The notes: generated from the letters alone by a model not told the origin. DNA of 64,000 nucleotides from Ruegeria arenilitoris (GCF_042675705.1 NZ_JBHTJJ010000001.1); one strand, 5' to 3'. Positions 39,557 to 50,795 are shown, counted from the stretch's first letter. Numbers and translations are program-made.

Positions 39557-40284
39557 TCACGCGTGCGCTGGCTCTGTGTTGTTTGGCCTTGGGCAGCCCG
39601 GCCGCCGCTCAATGCCGGCAAGCCTTGGCGCTTGGTTTGGATGTTTCAGGCTCAGTCGACAGCAACGAATACCGGCTTCAATTGGACGGCTTGGCCGCTG
39701 CCTTGCAACGGCCGGAGGTGGAGCGGTTGATCCTGTCAAATCCGGAAGCCACCGTTCGCATCTCTGTTTTCGAATGGAGCGAGGCAGGTTTCCAGCGGCT
39801 GTTGGTCGGCTGGACCGATATTCGGTCCCCGACCGATTTGTCCGGGATTGCGCAACGCCTGCAATCCACTCGTCGGTCATCGGCACCTCAGGGCACAGCG
39901 GTGGGGTCTGCCATGCAGTACGGGGCTGATTTGTTGGATGCCCAAGCCGCCTGCTGGAAGCGGACGCTGGACCTCTCAGGAGATGGCAAGCACAATGTCG
40001 GCCTCCATCCCAGGGAGGCCAAAGCCCAACTGCAGGCAACCGGCATCACGATCAATGGGCTTGTGATCGGAGCCGATGATCCCAGCACCGGGGACAAGCG
40101 GTACGTGCAAATCGGAGAGTTGTCGGCCTATTATAACGCCTGGGTCATTCTGGGCCCCGGAGCCTTCGTCGAAACCGCTTTGGGATTTGAAGCCTACGAA
40201 GACGCGATGACACGCAAGCTGATCAGAGAGTTGGATTCGCTGGCCCTTTCCCAAGTGTTGCCATTGAACGGCGAAAGTCAGTAG
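39553..40284 (+). CDS. DUF1194 (VWA-like) secreted protein, copy 2
   Basis: The second copy (243 residues) repeats the features of copy 1: signal peptide ending near AAAQC, LALGLDVSGSVD (MIDAS DxSxS), LDLSGDGKHN and ITINGLVIG. The tandem paralogues share maybe a third of residues, so this is an old duplication. It overlaps copy 1 by four bases (ATGA) and its 3' end converges on the LdtR-like gene, overlapping by seven bases. Confidence 0.85.
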   Translation: MITRALALCCLALGSPAAAQCRQALALGLDVSGSVDSNEYRLQLDGLAAALQRPEVERLILSNPEATVRISVFEWSEAGFQRLLVGWTDIRSPTDLSGIAQRLQSTRRSSAPQGTAVGSAMQYGADLLDAQAACWKRTLDLSGDGKHNVGLHPREAKAQLQATGITINGLVIGADDPSTGDKRYVQIGELSAYYNAWVILGPGAFVETALGFEAYEDAMTRKLIRELDSLALSQVLPLNGESQ

Positions 40285-40775
40285 ATGTACCGGATCTGAT
40301 CCGTCCAATACCGTTCGACCCGACGCAACGCGCTGGTAATCTCTTCGATCCCTTCGGTGCCTAGGACACCCTTGGCCTGCAACCCTTCGGCGTGGCGCGA
40401 GAAGAGATCGGCCACGATGTCACGGATTTCCCGTCCCCGAGGCGTCAGACGCACCCGCACCGAACGTCGGTCAATCTCGCATCTCTGGTGATGCATGAAC
40501 CCCATTTCGACCAATTTCTTGAGGTTGTAACTGACATTGCTGCCTTGATAGTAACCGCGGCTTTTGAGCTCGCCGGCAGTCACCTCGTGGTCGCCGATAT
40601 TGAATAGCAGCAGCGCCTGCACCGCGTTGATTTCCAGAACGCCGACCCGCTCGAACTCGTCCTTGATGACGTCCAGAAGCAACCGATGCAGACGTTCAAC
40701 CAATGCCAGCGCCTCGAGATAGCTGGACATGAACCCCTTGGTTCCGGGTGCGGAGACCTGCAATTCCAAACTCAT
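40278..40775 (-). CDS. ldtR: MarR-family regulator, LdtR-like
   Basis: The 165-residue protein matches the LdtR type known from Liberibacter and Rhizobiales: a helix YLEALALVERLHRLLLDVIKDEFER, then LEINAVQALLLFNIGDHEVTAGELKSR and GYYQGSNVSYNLKKLVE (winged-helix recognition region). In Liberibacter, LdtR controls an L,D-transpeptidase and stress genes. Here no transpeptidase is adjacent, so targets are unknown. The symbol is by similarity. Confidence 0.8.
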   Translation of the reverse strand: MSLELQVSAPGTKGFMSSYLEALALVERLHRLLLDVIKDEFERVGVLEINAVQALLLFNIGDHEVTAGELKSRGYYQGSNVSYNLKKLVEMGFMHHQRCEIDRRSVRVRLTPRGREIRDIVADLFSRHAEGLQAKGVLGTEGIEEITSALRRVERYWTDQIRYIY

Positions 40776-40853
40776 CCGATCCTCCGATTCAATCGCGCCG
40801 TTCTGGAAACTTTGACGCGAAATTCCGAAGAATCGGTTAAGTCTGTTTTGCCT

Positions 40854-41102
40854 TTATTTTTGAAATACTTGCGAGATATCGAAGATCATGCTCGCGTAGT
40901 GTTCGGGGGCGGCGACCTGCCCGGTTACCCATTGGTAGAGGTCCTGATCGTTTTCGTGCAGCAAGGCTTCGTATAAATCCAGTTCGGCTGCAGACATCCG
41001 GTCAAGCCGCTGGTCGGCATAGGCAGACAGAATGATGTCCATTTCCTTGATGCCGCGCCGCATCGACCGCATCTTCAGCCGTTTGATCCGGATGTCGTTC
41101 AT
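40854..41102 (-). CDS. sdhE: succinate dehydrogenase flavinylation factor
   Basis: The 82-residue helical protein carries the RGxxE signature as RRGIKEMD (residues 15-22), needed for covalent FAD attachment to SdhA. The size is typical. The ATG overlaps the stop of the upstream XRE gene by four bases (ATGA), so the regulator and assembly factor are translationally coupled, an uncommon pairing outside this group. Confidence 0.92.
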   Translation of the reverse strand: MNDIRIKRLKMRSMRRGIKEMDIILSAYADQRLDRMSAAELDLYEALLHENDQDLYQWVTGQVAAPEHYASMIFDISQVFQK

Positions 41103-41491
41103 TCGCCTTTCTCCAGCTTCAGCCGCAGCGTCTTCTCGACCCGCGCAAGGCGCTCGGAACTGGCGCGCATCTCGCCTCGGATGGCGCGCAACTCCGCAAC
41201 CAGCGGTGCCAGCTCCATATCCGCGGCTTCCGCAACATCCGGAGCATCCATGCCCTCGCCTTCACCGGTCAGCAGCCACATGATCGACACGTTCAACATG
41301 CCCGCCATCATCGACAGCTTGTTGGCGCGCGGTTCGGACAGGTCATTCTCCCAGGCCACCACAGTGGACTTCTTGACGCCCAGCCGACGGGCCAGTTGGG
41401 TCTGGGTCATGCCGGCGGCTTCGCGTGCGCCTGCAACGCGGTCTCCGAATGTCGCGGCCTCGGGTCCGAACCAGTCGGTTTCGTCGCTCAT
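41099..41491 (-). CDS. XRE-family DNA-binding protein
   Basis: The 130-residue protein has a Cro/C1 helix-turn-helix near residues 16-70 (VAGAREAAGMTQTQLARRLG, then WENDLSEPRANKLSMMAGML). A helical C-terminal region (LVAELRAIRGEMRASSERLARVEKTLR) probably dimerises. Its ligand and targets are unknown. It is divergent from the aspartate aminotransferase gene 92 bases away, which it may regulate, and coupled to sdhE downstream. Confidence 0.85.
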   Translation of the reverse strand: MSDETDWFGPEAATFGDRVAGAREAAGMTQTQLARRLGVKKSTVVAWENDLSEPRANKLSMMAGMLNVSIMWLLTGEGEGMDAPDVAEAADMELAPLVAELRAIRGEMRASSERLARVEKTLRLKLEKGE

Positions 41492-41583
41492 CAAACTCTC
41501 CAGTTCTTCAAAAGCATATCGCTTGATCGTGTTTCAGCGGCACCCTATGACAGTCCTGAGCAACATACAAACCGGGGCCCGCC

Positions 41584-42786
41584 ATGAGCTTTCTGTCTGC
41601 GACACTGTCGCGCGTCAAACCTTCGCCGACCATTGCCATGACGGCCAAGGCCGCCGAGTTGAAGGCCGCCGGACGAGACGTCATCGGCCTCAGCGCAGGT
41701 GAGCCCGATTTCGACACGCCGCAGAACATCAAGGACGCAGCCGTTGCCGCAATCGCCGCCGGCAAAACAAAATACACCGCGCCGGACGGCATTCCCGAGC
41801 TGAAACAGGCCGCTTGCGCCAAGATGAAACGTGACCACGGGCTTGACTACACGCCCGCACAGATCTCGGTCGGAACAGGTGGCAAGCAGACGCTGTACAA
41901 TGCGCTGATGGCGACGATGAACCCGGGCGACGAAGTGATCATTCCCGCCCCCTACTGGGTCAGCTATCCGGACATGGTGCTGCTTGCGGGCGGTTCGCCC
42001 GTCGTCGTTGAGACCACACTGGAAAACAGCTTCAAGCTGACCCCAGAGCAGTTGGAAGCCGCAATCACGCCAAACACCAAATGGTTCATCTTCAACTCGC
42101 CGTCAAACCCGACCGGCGCCGGGTACAGCCGCGCCGAACTCAAGGCTCTGACCGATGTTCTGATGCGGCATCCTCATGTCTGGATCATGTCGGACGACAT
42201 GTATGAACACCTGGCCTATGACGGGTTTGAGTTCTGCACGCCAGCCGAAGTCGAACCCGGGCTGTATGATCGCACGCTCACGTGCAACGGTGTCTCCAAG
42301 GCCTATGCCATGACCGGCTGGCGTATCGGCTATGCCGCAGGCCCTGTTGAACTGATCGCGGCTATGCGCAAGATCCAATCACAATCCACGTCGAACCCGT
42401 GTTCGATCAGCCAGTGGGCCGCAGTCGAGGCCTTGAACGGCACCCAAGACTTCCTTGCCCCGAACAATGAAACCTTCAAACGCCGGCGCGATCTTGTGGT
42501 CGGGATGCTGAACCAGATTGACGGCATCACCTGCCCCACTCCCGAGGGGGCATTCTACGTCTACCCCTCGATCGCTGGGCTGATCGGCAAGACCACGCCC
42601 GCCGGTACGGTCATCGACAGCGACGAGGCCTTCGCCACGGCCTTGCTGGAAGAGGCCGATGTGGCCGTGGTATTCGGCGCGGCCTTCGGCCTGTCCCCGA
42701 ATTTCCGCGTCAGCTATGCGACTTCGGACGAAGCCTTGACCGAGGCCTGCACCCGCATCCAGCGGTTCTGTGCGTCCCTGAGCTAA
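41584..42786 (+). CDS. aspartate aminotransferase, class I
   Basis: The PLP enzyme (400 residues) converts aspartate and 2-oxoglutarate to oxaloacetate and glutamate. SNPTGAGYSRAEL, the Schiff-base lysine in TCNGVSKAYAMTGWRIGY and GEPDFDTP are diagnostic of the alphaproteobacterial Iy aspartate aminotransferase subgroup. Some members also act on prephenate. A short conserved gene follows 14 bases later. Confidence 0.93.
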   Translation: MSFLSATLSRVKPSPTIAMTAKAAELKAAGRDVIGLSAGEPDFDTPQNIKDAAVAAIAAGKTKYTAPDGIPELKQAACAKMKRDHGLDYTPAQISVGTGGKQTLYNALMATMNPGDEVIIPAPYWVSYPDMVLLAGGSPVVVETTLENSFKLTPEQLEAAITPNTKWFIFNSPSNPTGAGYSRAELKALTDVLMRHPHVWIMSDDMYEHLAYDGFEFCTPAEVEPGLYDRTLTCNGVSKAYAMTGWRIGYAAGPVELIAAMRKIQSQSTSNPCSISQWAAVEALNGTQDFLAPNNETFKRRRDLVVGMLNQIDGITCPTPEGAFYVYPSIAGLIGKTTPAGTVIDSDEAFATALLEEADVAVVFGAAFGLSPNFRVSYATSDEALTEACTRIQRFCASLS

Positions 42787-42800
42787 CACCGAGGTTCGAC

Positions 42801-43202
42801 ATGTCCGCAGCACTGCCCGAATATTACTTTCGCGTCCGCGAGAACGGCGCGGTCGTGTTCAAGATCGACACGGAGAACCGGCAACGCCGGATCGAAATGG
42901 ACCAGATCGCGGTGATCAACATCCGCAACGGCGAGGTCAAGCCGCATGGTCAGGGTACCCTGACCGAAGCCGACAAAACCGAAATCGCCCGTTGGATGGA
43001 CGAACGCAAAGCCCTGCTTGCGCGGCGCGACGTAGACGACATCCACCGCACGATCGATCACCTGAACCTGACCACGCAATGGGCCCAGTCCAAGGCGACC
43101 GATACACAGCTGGAAGACATCACGGACCGGTTGCTGCTGGCGATGCACGACTTGCGTACGGTGCTGGTGCGCAAGAAGGCCGATCGGCTGGAAAAGGGCT
43201 GA
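42801..43202 (+). CDS. conserved hypothetical protein after the aminotransferase
   Basis: The 133-residue protein starts LPEYYFRVRENGAVVFKIDT, then a helical second half with many Asp, Arg and Lys (DIHRTIDHLNLTTQW). No signal peptide, Cys or membrane segment is present. I do not recognise a characterised family. Position 14 bases after the aminotransferase suggests a shared transcript. The stop converges with the MATE gene 15 bases away. Confidence 0.7.
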   Translation: MSAALPEYYFRVRENGAVVFKIDTENRQRRIEMDQIAVINIRNGEVKPHGQGTLTEADKTEIARWMDERKALLARRDVDDIHRTIDHLNLTTQWAQSKATDTQLEDITDRLLLAMHDLRTVLVRKKADRLEKG

Positions 43203-43217
43203 ACGTGCCGGTTGTCG

Positions 43218-44570
43218 CTATTCGGCTGGCGCACCAACCACGCGGATGGATCGCAGCCAGAACCGTCCCATCAGCATGACTGCTGCGCAGGCCAGACCCA
43301 GAACAAGGCCAAGCCACACTCCAATCCCCGCCATGTCTTGCACGAAACCAAAGTAGTAGGATGCGGGGATCCCCACGACCCAATAGCTGAGGCCTGCCAT
43401 AACCATGGGCACCTTGGCGTCTTGCAACCCGCGCAGAAGACCCAGAGCGATTACCTGCGCGCCGTCCACCAGCTGGAACAGGGCCGCCATGGCCAGCAGA
43501 CCGGTCCCGATTGCCAGAATCTGAGGACGCTGCGGGTCGTCCGGTTCGACAAATACCGAGATGAGCGGCTCGGCGCAGGTCAGGAACAGGATGATTGTCA
43601 GCACGGACACCACAAGGGACATGCCCGTGACCGCAATTGCGCCTTTCTCGAGATGCGGTCGATCCTTGCGGCCCAACGCGTTGCCGGCCCGGATCGTTGC
43701 TGCATTCGACAGGCCCAGATGCACCATGAACGTCGCGGACGCCAGGTTCAGCGCAATCCCGTGCGCCGCCAGCGGCACCTGTCCGATCCATCCCATCATG
43801 AAGGCGGACATGGCGAACAGAGACACTTCGGCCAGCAAGGTCAGACCGATGGGCACACCCAGCTTCAGGACGCTCAGCAACATCTCCCAATCCGGGCGCC
43901 AGAACCGCTGGAACAGGTTATGCTCCGGCAGGACTTTCACCGCGTAAATGATCACCGCCACCAGCGAAACGGTCTGCGTGACGACCGACGCAATCGCGGC
44001 CCCCATCACGCCCAGTTCCGGCGCGCCCCAGTTGCCGAAGATCAGCGCATAGTTCGTAAGTCCGTTGACCACTGCCGCCGCGACGGTGATCCACAGCACG
44101 ATCTGCGTGCGCTCCAGCGCGGCCAGATAGGATTTTAGAACCATCACCACCAGCGCCGGAAACAGGCCCCAGCCCGCAACCTGCAGATACTCGGAGGCGG
44201 TTTGCGCCACTTGCGGATCCTGATCCGTGGCGATCAGAATCGGGTAGGACCACCACAGCAGCGGCATGACCAGCATGCCATACAGCAGCGACAGCCACAG
44301 GCCCATTCGGGTGCTGCGGCGAATGCTGGTTTCATCCTCCTCGGCGGCCGCGGTCGCGACCATCGGCATGACGGCTAGGCCAAATCCGCCTCCGAAAAGA
44401 AACAGAACAAAGTAAAAGCTGCTGGCCAGCGTCACCGCGGCCAGAGCCTCGACGCCATACCAGCCCAGCATGATCGTATCCGTCAGGCCAATGGCGAATT
44501 GCGCCAGATGACCACCGATCAACGGCAGCCCCAGCACTGCAATGGCCCGGAAATGGGCGGGATATGTCAT
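43218..44570 (-). CDS. norM: MATE-family multidrug efflux pump
   Basis: The 450-residue protein has about twelve membrane helices in two homologous halves. The start FRAIAVLGLPLIGGHLAQFAIGLTDTIML matches NorM-type MATE transporters, which use Na+ or H+ gradients to export cations. The second half repeats this pattern (LSVLKLGVPIGLTLLAEVS). The ATG at 44570 gives the usual family start. The C-terminal helix near LGLACAAVMLMGRFWLRSI is intact. Drug range unknown. Confidence 0.92.
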   Translation of the reverse strand: MTYPAHFRAIAVLGLPLIGGHLAQFAIGLTDTIMLGWYGVEALAAVTLASSFYFVLFLFGGGFGLAVMPMVATAAAEEDETSIRRSTRMGLWLSLLYGMLVMPLLWWSYPILIATDQDPQVAQTASEYLQVAGWGLFPALVVMVLKSYLAALERTQIVLWITVAAAVVNGLTNYALIFGNWGAPELGVMGAAIASVVTQTVSLVAVIIYAVKVLPEHNLFQRFWRPDWEMLLSVLKLGVPIGLTLLAEVSLFAMSAFMMGWIGQVPLAAHGIALNLASATFMVHLGLSNAATIRAGNALGRKDRPHLEKGAIAVTGMSLVVSVLTIILFLTCAEPLISVFVEPDDPQRPQILAIGTGLLAMAALFQLVDGAQVIALGLLRGLQDAKVPMVMAGLSYWVVGIPASYYFGFVQDMAGIGVWLGLVLGLACAAVMLMGRFWLRSIRVVGAPAE

Positions 44571-44672
44571 GACCTTTCTCATCCCGCCAGCCATATGCGC
44601 GGCCCCGAGCCGGGGCAAGGGGAGATCTCTGAAATTTCATTTCGAGACCTCGATGACGCCCGTCGGGGGCAA

Positions 44673-45602
44673 TCAGGTGACGCGCGCCTCGGGATGTATC
44701 GCCGTGCCAAGAATATGATCCGACCGGTGAACCACATGATGCGCCTGCCCCACGATCAACGGATCGGGCTGGACCACGATGTCATGATCCTTGTCCGGAT
44801 AATCCAGCGTCGACAGGAAATGCCGCATGCAGTTCAGGCGGGCGCGCTTCTTGTCGTTCGACTTGACGATGGTCCAGGGCGCGTCGGCGGTGTCGGTATA
44901 GAAGAACATCGCCTCTTTCGCCTCGGTATAGTCGTCCCATTTGTCCAGACTGGCTTTGTCGATGGGCGACAGTTTCCACTGCTTCAACGGGTCGGTCTCG
45001 CGGCTCTTGAAGCGGCGCAGCTGCTCATCCCGCGTCACCGAGAACCAGTATTTATACAGCTGGATGCCCGACCGAACCATCATGCGCTCCAACTCGGGCG
45101 TCTGGCGCATGAACTCGAGGTACTCGTTGGGGGTGCAGAACCCCATCACCCGCTCGACTCCGGCCCGGTTGTACCAGGACCGGTCATAAAACACCATTTC
45201 GCCGACGGTGGGCAATTCCTGGATATAGCGCTGGTAATACCACTGGCCCTTTTCCTCCCAGGTCGGCTTGTTCAGCGCAACCACCCGGGCCTGACGCGGG
45301 TTCAGATGCTCCATGAACCTCTTGATGGTGCCGCCCTTGCCGGCAGCGTCGCGACCCTCGAACAGCAGCACGAACTTCTGCCCGGTCTCCTGCGCCCACA
45401 ACTGCACCTTCAACAATTCGGCCTGCAACTGGGCCTTCTGCTTTTCATAGGCCGCCCGCGACAGTTTCGAGCGATACGGATACTCCCCGCTTTCAAAGGC
45501 CTGCCGGATCTTTTCGCGAGTGGGCGCTTCGGTGTCCGCGTTCGGTTTGGCCATGACGGCCACGGGGGCTGCGTTCGTCTTTTTTCGGGTCACTGCGTCC
45601 AT
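44673..45602 (-). CDS. ppk2: polyphosphate kinase 2
   Basis: The 309-residue class I PPK2 transfers phosphate between polyphosphate and nucleoside diphosphates. Walker A GRDAAGKGG, lid residues (KPTWEEKGQWYYQRY) and Walker B YDRSWYNRAGVE are all present. A charged N-terminal extension of about 40 residues precedes the kinase core. Related roseobacter enzymes are known to prefer GDP or ADP, but the preference here is not predicted. The gene is separated from norM by 102 bases without an obvious terminator. Confidence 0.95.
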   Translation of the reverse strand: MDAVTRKKTNAAPVAVMAKPNADTEAPTREKIRQAFESGEYPYRSKLSRAAYEKQKAQLQAELLKVQLWAQETGQKFVLLFEGRDAAGKGGTIKRFMEHLNPRQARVVALNKPTWEEKGQWYYQRYIQELPTVGEMVFYDRSWYNRAGVERVMGFCTPNEYLEFMRQTPELERMMVRSGIQLYKYWFSVTRDEQLRRFKSRETDPLKQWKLSPIDKASLDKWDDYTEAKEAMFFYTDTADAPWTIVKSNDKKRARLNCMRHFLSTLDYPDKDHDIVVQPDPLIVGQAHHVVHRSDHILGTAIHPEARVT

Positions 45603-45736
45603 ATGCTCTCTCCTGTGTCACTGTCCGCCGAAACGCCTAGCAAATTTGCATCTTTTCCGCGTTGATCCGTATCAAGTTGACTTCGGCGACGGCTCCGAAA
45701 ACTCTGCAAGAGAGAACTCAGTCAGGGACATCCCGC

Positions 45737-46615
45737 ATGGACAGCGATTTTTTCGACCTCAACGGCCACCGGTTCTTCGTCCGCCGTTGGGGTGATCCCA
45801 ACCTGCCTACGCTTTTGATGTTGCACGGTTTCCCGGAGTATGGCGGCGCGTGGTCCGACCTGGCCCCGCACCTGTCGGACCGCTTTCACTGCATCGCGCC
45901 GGACCAGCGTGGCTATGGCCAGAGCTGTGCGCCCGAGGGTATTTCGAACTATGCGCTGTCCAAGCTGGTGTCGGACATGGCTGCGCTGATCAAGCAGTTT
46001 GGCGGCCCTGTCACCGTGCTGGGACATGATTGGGGCGCCTCGGTAGCTTACGGTCTTGCCATGTTCCACCCCAAGTTGGTCAGCCGCCTGATCGTCGCCA
46101 ACGGTGTTCACCCTGTCCCGTTCCAACGCGAATTGGCGGCAGGTGGCAAACAATCTGAGGCCTCGCAATACATCAACCGCCTGCGCGCGCCCGATGCAGC
46201 CGAATTTCTTTCGGCCGACAACTTCGCCAAGCTGGAACAATTCTTCCGGCACAGCATGGGGTTGGACTGGATGAGCGATGCGCGCATGGACGACTATCGC
46301 ACCGAATGGGCCCGCCCGGAACGGCTCGACGCCATGCTGAACTGGTATAGGGCCTCACCCCTGGTGGTGGCTGAGCCAGGTGCGCCCTGCACGGACCTGC
46401 CGGAACTGCCCGTTGACAGGCTGAGGGTCCGCTGCCCGCATTTGCTTCTGTGGGGGCCGCAGGACCAAGCCTTGCTTCCCGAATGCACCGTTGGGCTGGA
46501 GGGATTCGCTCCCAACCTGACCCGCAAGCAGATCGACGGAACAGACCATTGGCTGCATCACCAGAGGCCTCAGGCGGTGGCCGACGCTATTCTCGATTGG
46601 GTTAAGGACAACTAA
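45737..46615 (+). CDS. epoxide-hydrolase-like alpha/beta-hydrolase
   Basis: The 292-residue protein has the soluble epoxide hydrolase pattern: HGFPEYGGAW (oxyanion motif), nucleophile Asp in LGHDWGASVAYGLA (near residue 100), cap tyrosine in LNWYRAS and catalytic His in DGTDHWLHH. The acid in the last third is probably in LLLWGPQDQAL. It is cytosolic. The start at 45737 lacks a strong RBS but gives the family N-terminus. Confidence 0.85.
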   Translation: MDSDFFDLNGHRFFVRRWGDPNLPTLLMLHGFPEYGGAWSDLAPHLSDRFHCIAPDQRGYGQSCAPEGISNYALSKLVSDMAALIKQFGGPVTVLGHDWGASVAYGLAMFHPKLVSRLIVANGVHPVPFQRELAAGGKQSEASQYINRLRAPDAAEFLSADNFAKLEQFFRHSMGLDWMSDARMDDYRTEWARPERLDAMLNWYRASPLVVAEPGAPCTDLPELPVDRLRVRCPHLLLWGPQDQALLPECTVGLEGFAPNLTRKQIDGTDHWLHHQRPQAVADAILDWVKDN

Positions 46616-46660
46616 GCCAACTCTTCGCCCGACACTGAAGGACGCAGGAGGCAGCGCCCT

Positions 46661-47269
46661 TCACCGATGGCCCCAGTCATCCGGATTGTCCGAATTGTTC
46701 GGAGACAACCCCAGAATGTCACCCTTGGTCGAACAGCCAAGCCCCAGAACGGTGCGGTTGGCGTAGGAGAAATAGGCGCAGACCTGATTGATCTCCAGGA
46801 TCTCACCATCATCCCAGCCAACAGATCGCAACGCGTCGATATCCGCCGCCGCCAGGCCGGCCGGGTTATCGGTCAGTTTTCGGGCGTACTCCATCGCAGC
46901 CACCTGTGCGGGGTCCAACGGCGCCGTCTCGGGTGTTTCCGCCTCGATCGCCGCGCGGATGGCCAAACCGCTCTGCTCGTCACCCAAGAGTCGCTGCAAC
47001 CCGCTGAAATGATGCTCGACACAATAGCCGCAGCGATTCAGCGAACTGACCCAGACCCCGAGCACTTCCAGAAACCACTTGGGAACCGAGTTTCCCGAAT
47101 GGTGCAGCACGTTCTTGTAGAGCGCCATGTGACCTTCCATCGAATGTGGACGCAGGGAATGCACCATCATGATGTTGTCCACATTGTTCCCGGGCCCCGT
47201 GACCCGGTCATACAGCGTCTTCAAGCGACCGCGTGCCTCGTCGAATGGTATCGTCTTGATCCAGCTCAT
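46661..47269 (-). CDS. AhpD/carboxymuconolactone decarboxylase-family peroxidase-related protein
   Basis: The 202-residue helical protein contains the CxxC motif and His of the AhpD-like family (NRCGYCVEHHFSG, near residue 85) that reduces peroxide or acts as a redox partner. The longer form with FLEVLGVWVSSLN before the motif is typical of the uncharacterised peroxidase-related subgroup. AGGAG lies just before the ATG. It is divergent from parE, 156 bases away. Confidence 0.85.
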   Translation of the reverse strand: MSWIKTIPFDEARGRLKTLYDRVTGPGNNVDNIMMVHSLRPHSMEGHMALYKNVLHHSGNSVPKWFLEVLGVWVSSLNRCGYCVEHHFSGLQRLLGDEQSGLAIRAAIEAETPETAPLDPAQVAAMEYARKLTDNPAGLAAADIDALRSVGWDDGEILEINQVCAYFSYANRTVLGLGCSTKGDILGLSPNNSDNPDDWGHR

Positions 47270-47425
47270 CACCTGCTCCTCCGCGATTTCCGCAACTCAG
47301 CGGGAAAACCACCCGTTTTGCAACCCGCCACCGACCGCAAGTTTGATACAACACCTCGCGTGCCTCTTCCCCCGACCTACATCACCTGCCATAATGGGCC
47401 AAACCCAAAAACAAGAGCAGCACCC

Positions 47426-49384
<1,959 letters not shown>

Positions 49385-49402
49385 TTCGTAAGCGATAAGC
49401 CT

Positions 49403-50191
49403 ATGGACTCAATACTAAAAAGGTGTGCGATCCGTAGCGCTCTTCGGAAACCGACACCCCAGAGGTTTTCGCTAGAGCGCGAGAATTGGCCAAACATCAA
49501 CTTTTTCTCGGTTGTTTTGAAGTCTGAGGCAGAACAACCTCGGGATGTTTTGGTGTTAGATATGACTCAATCTTCAATTAGCGGACTTCGTTGGAATGGT
49601 CAGCGCTACGAGGAAGAAGTCGAACTAAAAATTTCCGAACTTCAAAACATGACGCTGGAAATAACTCACCATTTTCGGCAGCTTCGAACCCGATATGATA
49701 GTGCTGTAGATTATTTTTGGGGTCAATTTACATTCTTGCGATATCGCGTTCTGCTGAAAGAATGGTGGTCGCAGAAAAGGTTCAACTCAAGACTTCGCTT
49801 TCGCACTGATAGAATTGAAGTTCTAAAAGAGCTCGTCGAGGTATATCTCAGAGGTGTCGAGGGAGACCCGTTGAATTTTCTGGGAAACGGAGGAATCAGC
49901 GCTTGGGACTTGTTCCAGCGTATCCACGGCCAACGCGCATTGGACCACCCGGCCTTTTCGAGTGCATTTGCACGGTTTGAACTTATCTTGAAATCACTTG
50001 TAGACTCCAACGACCTTTCGATGGACGGCGACTTGCGCTATCAAGTGAAGCCCCAGTCACTCAGGACAATTGCCGAGTTCGAGTTGGAACAACAACGTCA
50101 CAACGACCATGTCAAACATAACAGAAGGCTGGTTTGGTTGACGGCGGTGATTGCTTGCGCCGCCATCGTTGCATTGATCAAACCAAGCTAA
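49403..50191 (+). CDS. AT-rich orphan protein with C-terminal membrane anchor
   Basis: The 262-residue protein has no recognised domain. Residues 1-230 are soluble and charged with many aromatic residues (HHFRQLRTRYDSAVDYFWGQF). A single C-terminal hydrophobic segment (RLVWLTAVIACAAIVALI) suggests a tail-anchored membrane protein. The gene is visibly richer in A and T and in rare codons (AAA, TTT, ATA) than its neighbours, a sign of recent transfer. It lies between parE and a REP-like repeat, with no mobile-element genes adjacent. Function unknown. Confidence 0.7.
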   Translation: MDSILKRCAIRSALRKPTPQRFSLERENWPNINFFSVVLKSEAEQPRDVLVLDMTQSSISGLRWNGQRYEEEVELKISELQNMTLEITHHFRQLRTRYDSAVDYFWGQFTFLRYRVLLKEWWSQKRFNSRLRFRTDRIEVLKELVEVYLRGVEGDPLNFLGNGGISAWDLFQRIHGQRALDHPAFSSAFARFELILKSLVDSNDLSMDGDLRYQVKPQSLRTIAEFELEQQRHNDHVKHNRRLVWLTAVIACAAIVALIKPS

Positions 50192-50513
50192 CCGTGGAGT
50201 AGCAAGCCGTAGGGTGGGTTTCCAACCCACTTCCCCTCCGACAAATCACCTCGCAACGGTGGGGTAAAACCCCACCCTACCCCAATCAACAACCCCGCGC
50301 CGCCCAAGGGGTGGCGCTTCCGCACCGATGATACTTTGTATCGTACACGGCGGTGAACGGACCGCCCAATGTCACACACCCTGCATCCACCCCCTTGCCT
50401 AACCCGTTGATCCCGTTCACACTTACTCTCAACCCGTCATCCAAGAACGAGCTTTGAGGTTCCGAGCGTCCAAGACCCAATTTGAAAAACGGATATCCGA
50501 ACGGGAGGACGAC
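50192..50513. other. 322-base intergenic stretch with REP-like repeat
   Basis: Apart from the repeat at 50209-50280, I see no gene in this stretch on either strand. Bases 50400-50513 probably carry the promoter and ribosome-binding site (CGGGAGGACG) of the small secreted protein that follows. The upstream part is the 3' flank of the AT-rich gene. Confidence 0.6.
50209..50280. repeat. REP-like compound inverted repeat
   Basis: The ends GTAGGGTGGG and CCCACCCTAC are perfect inverted repeats. Inside, GTGGGTT-TCC-AACCCAC and GGTGGGGT-AAA-ACCCCACC form two smaller hairpins, so the 72-base element can fold as two or a single large stem. The GTAGGGTGGG core is a common bacterial intergenic repeat. 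A transposase gene is not present. Confidence 0.8.
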
Positions 50514-50795
50514 ATGAAAACTTTGACCCTCGGGCTGGCCCTGACCCTGATGGCCTCGGCAGCCCCCGCGCAGCAGATACTCAGCACTGCATCCCCCATC
50601 CCCGACGGCGCTGAGACCCGGTTCTGCTATTACGAAGGCATGGCCTATTCCGAGGACGCCTTCGTGCTGATGGTCGGTGACAACACCGTTACCAGCACGG
50701 TGAGCACGGTGCAGGAACGCCTGTTGCGTTGTTACCGCGAAAGCGACGGCGTGCTGCGTTGGCGGCCGCAGAGCACGTTTCAGGTCAGCAAATAG
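50514..50795 (+). CDS. small secreted DUF1496-like protein
   Basis: The 93-residue product has a signal peptide (LGLALTLMASAAPAQQ) and a mature region with two cysteines (RFCYYEGMAYSEDAF, RLLRCYRES) and a final WRPQ. This resembles the DUF1496 family (E. coli YnjH), with CxYxGxxYSxGA at its start, though the match is partial. Role unknown. GGGAGGACGAC precedes the ATG. Its 3' end overlaps the converging hydrolase by 16 bases. Confidence 0.7.
   Translation: MKTLTLGLALTLMASAAPAQQILSTASPIPDGAETRFCYYEGMAYSEDAFVLMVGDNTVTSTVSTVQERLLRCYRESDGVLRWRPQSTFQVSK

Noticed and set aside
46667..47425. 253-codon N-terminal extension of parE
   Set aside because: It overlaps the AhpD-like gene on the other strand and the promoter region; ParE proteins start near 47426.
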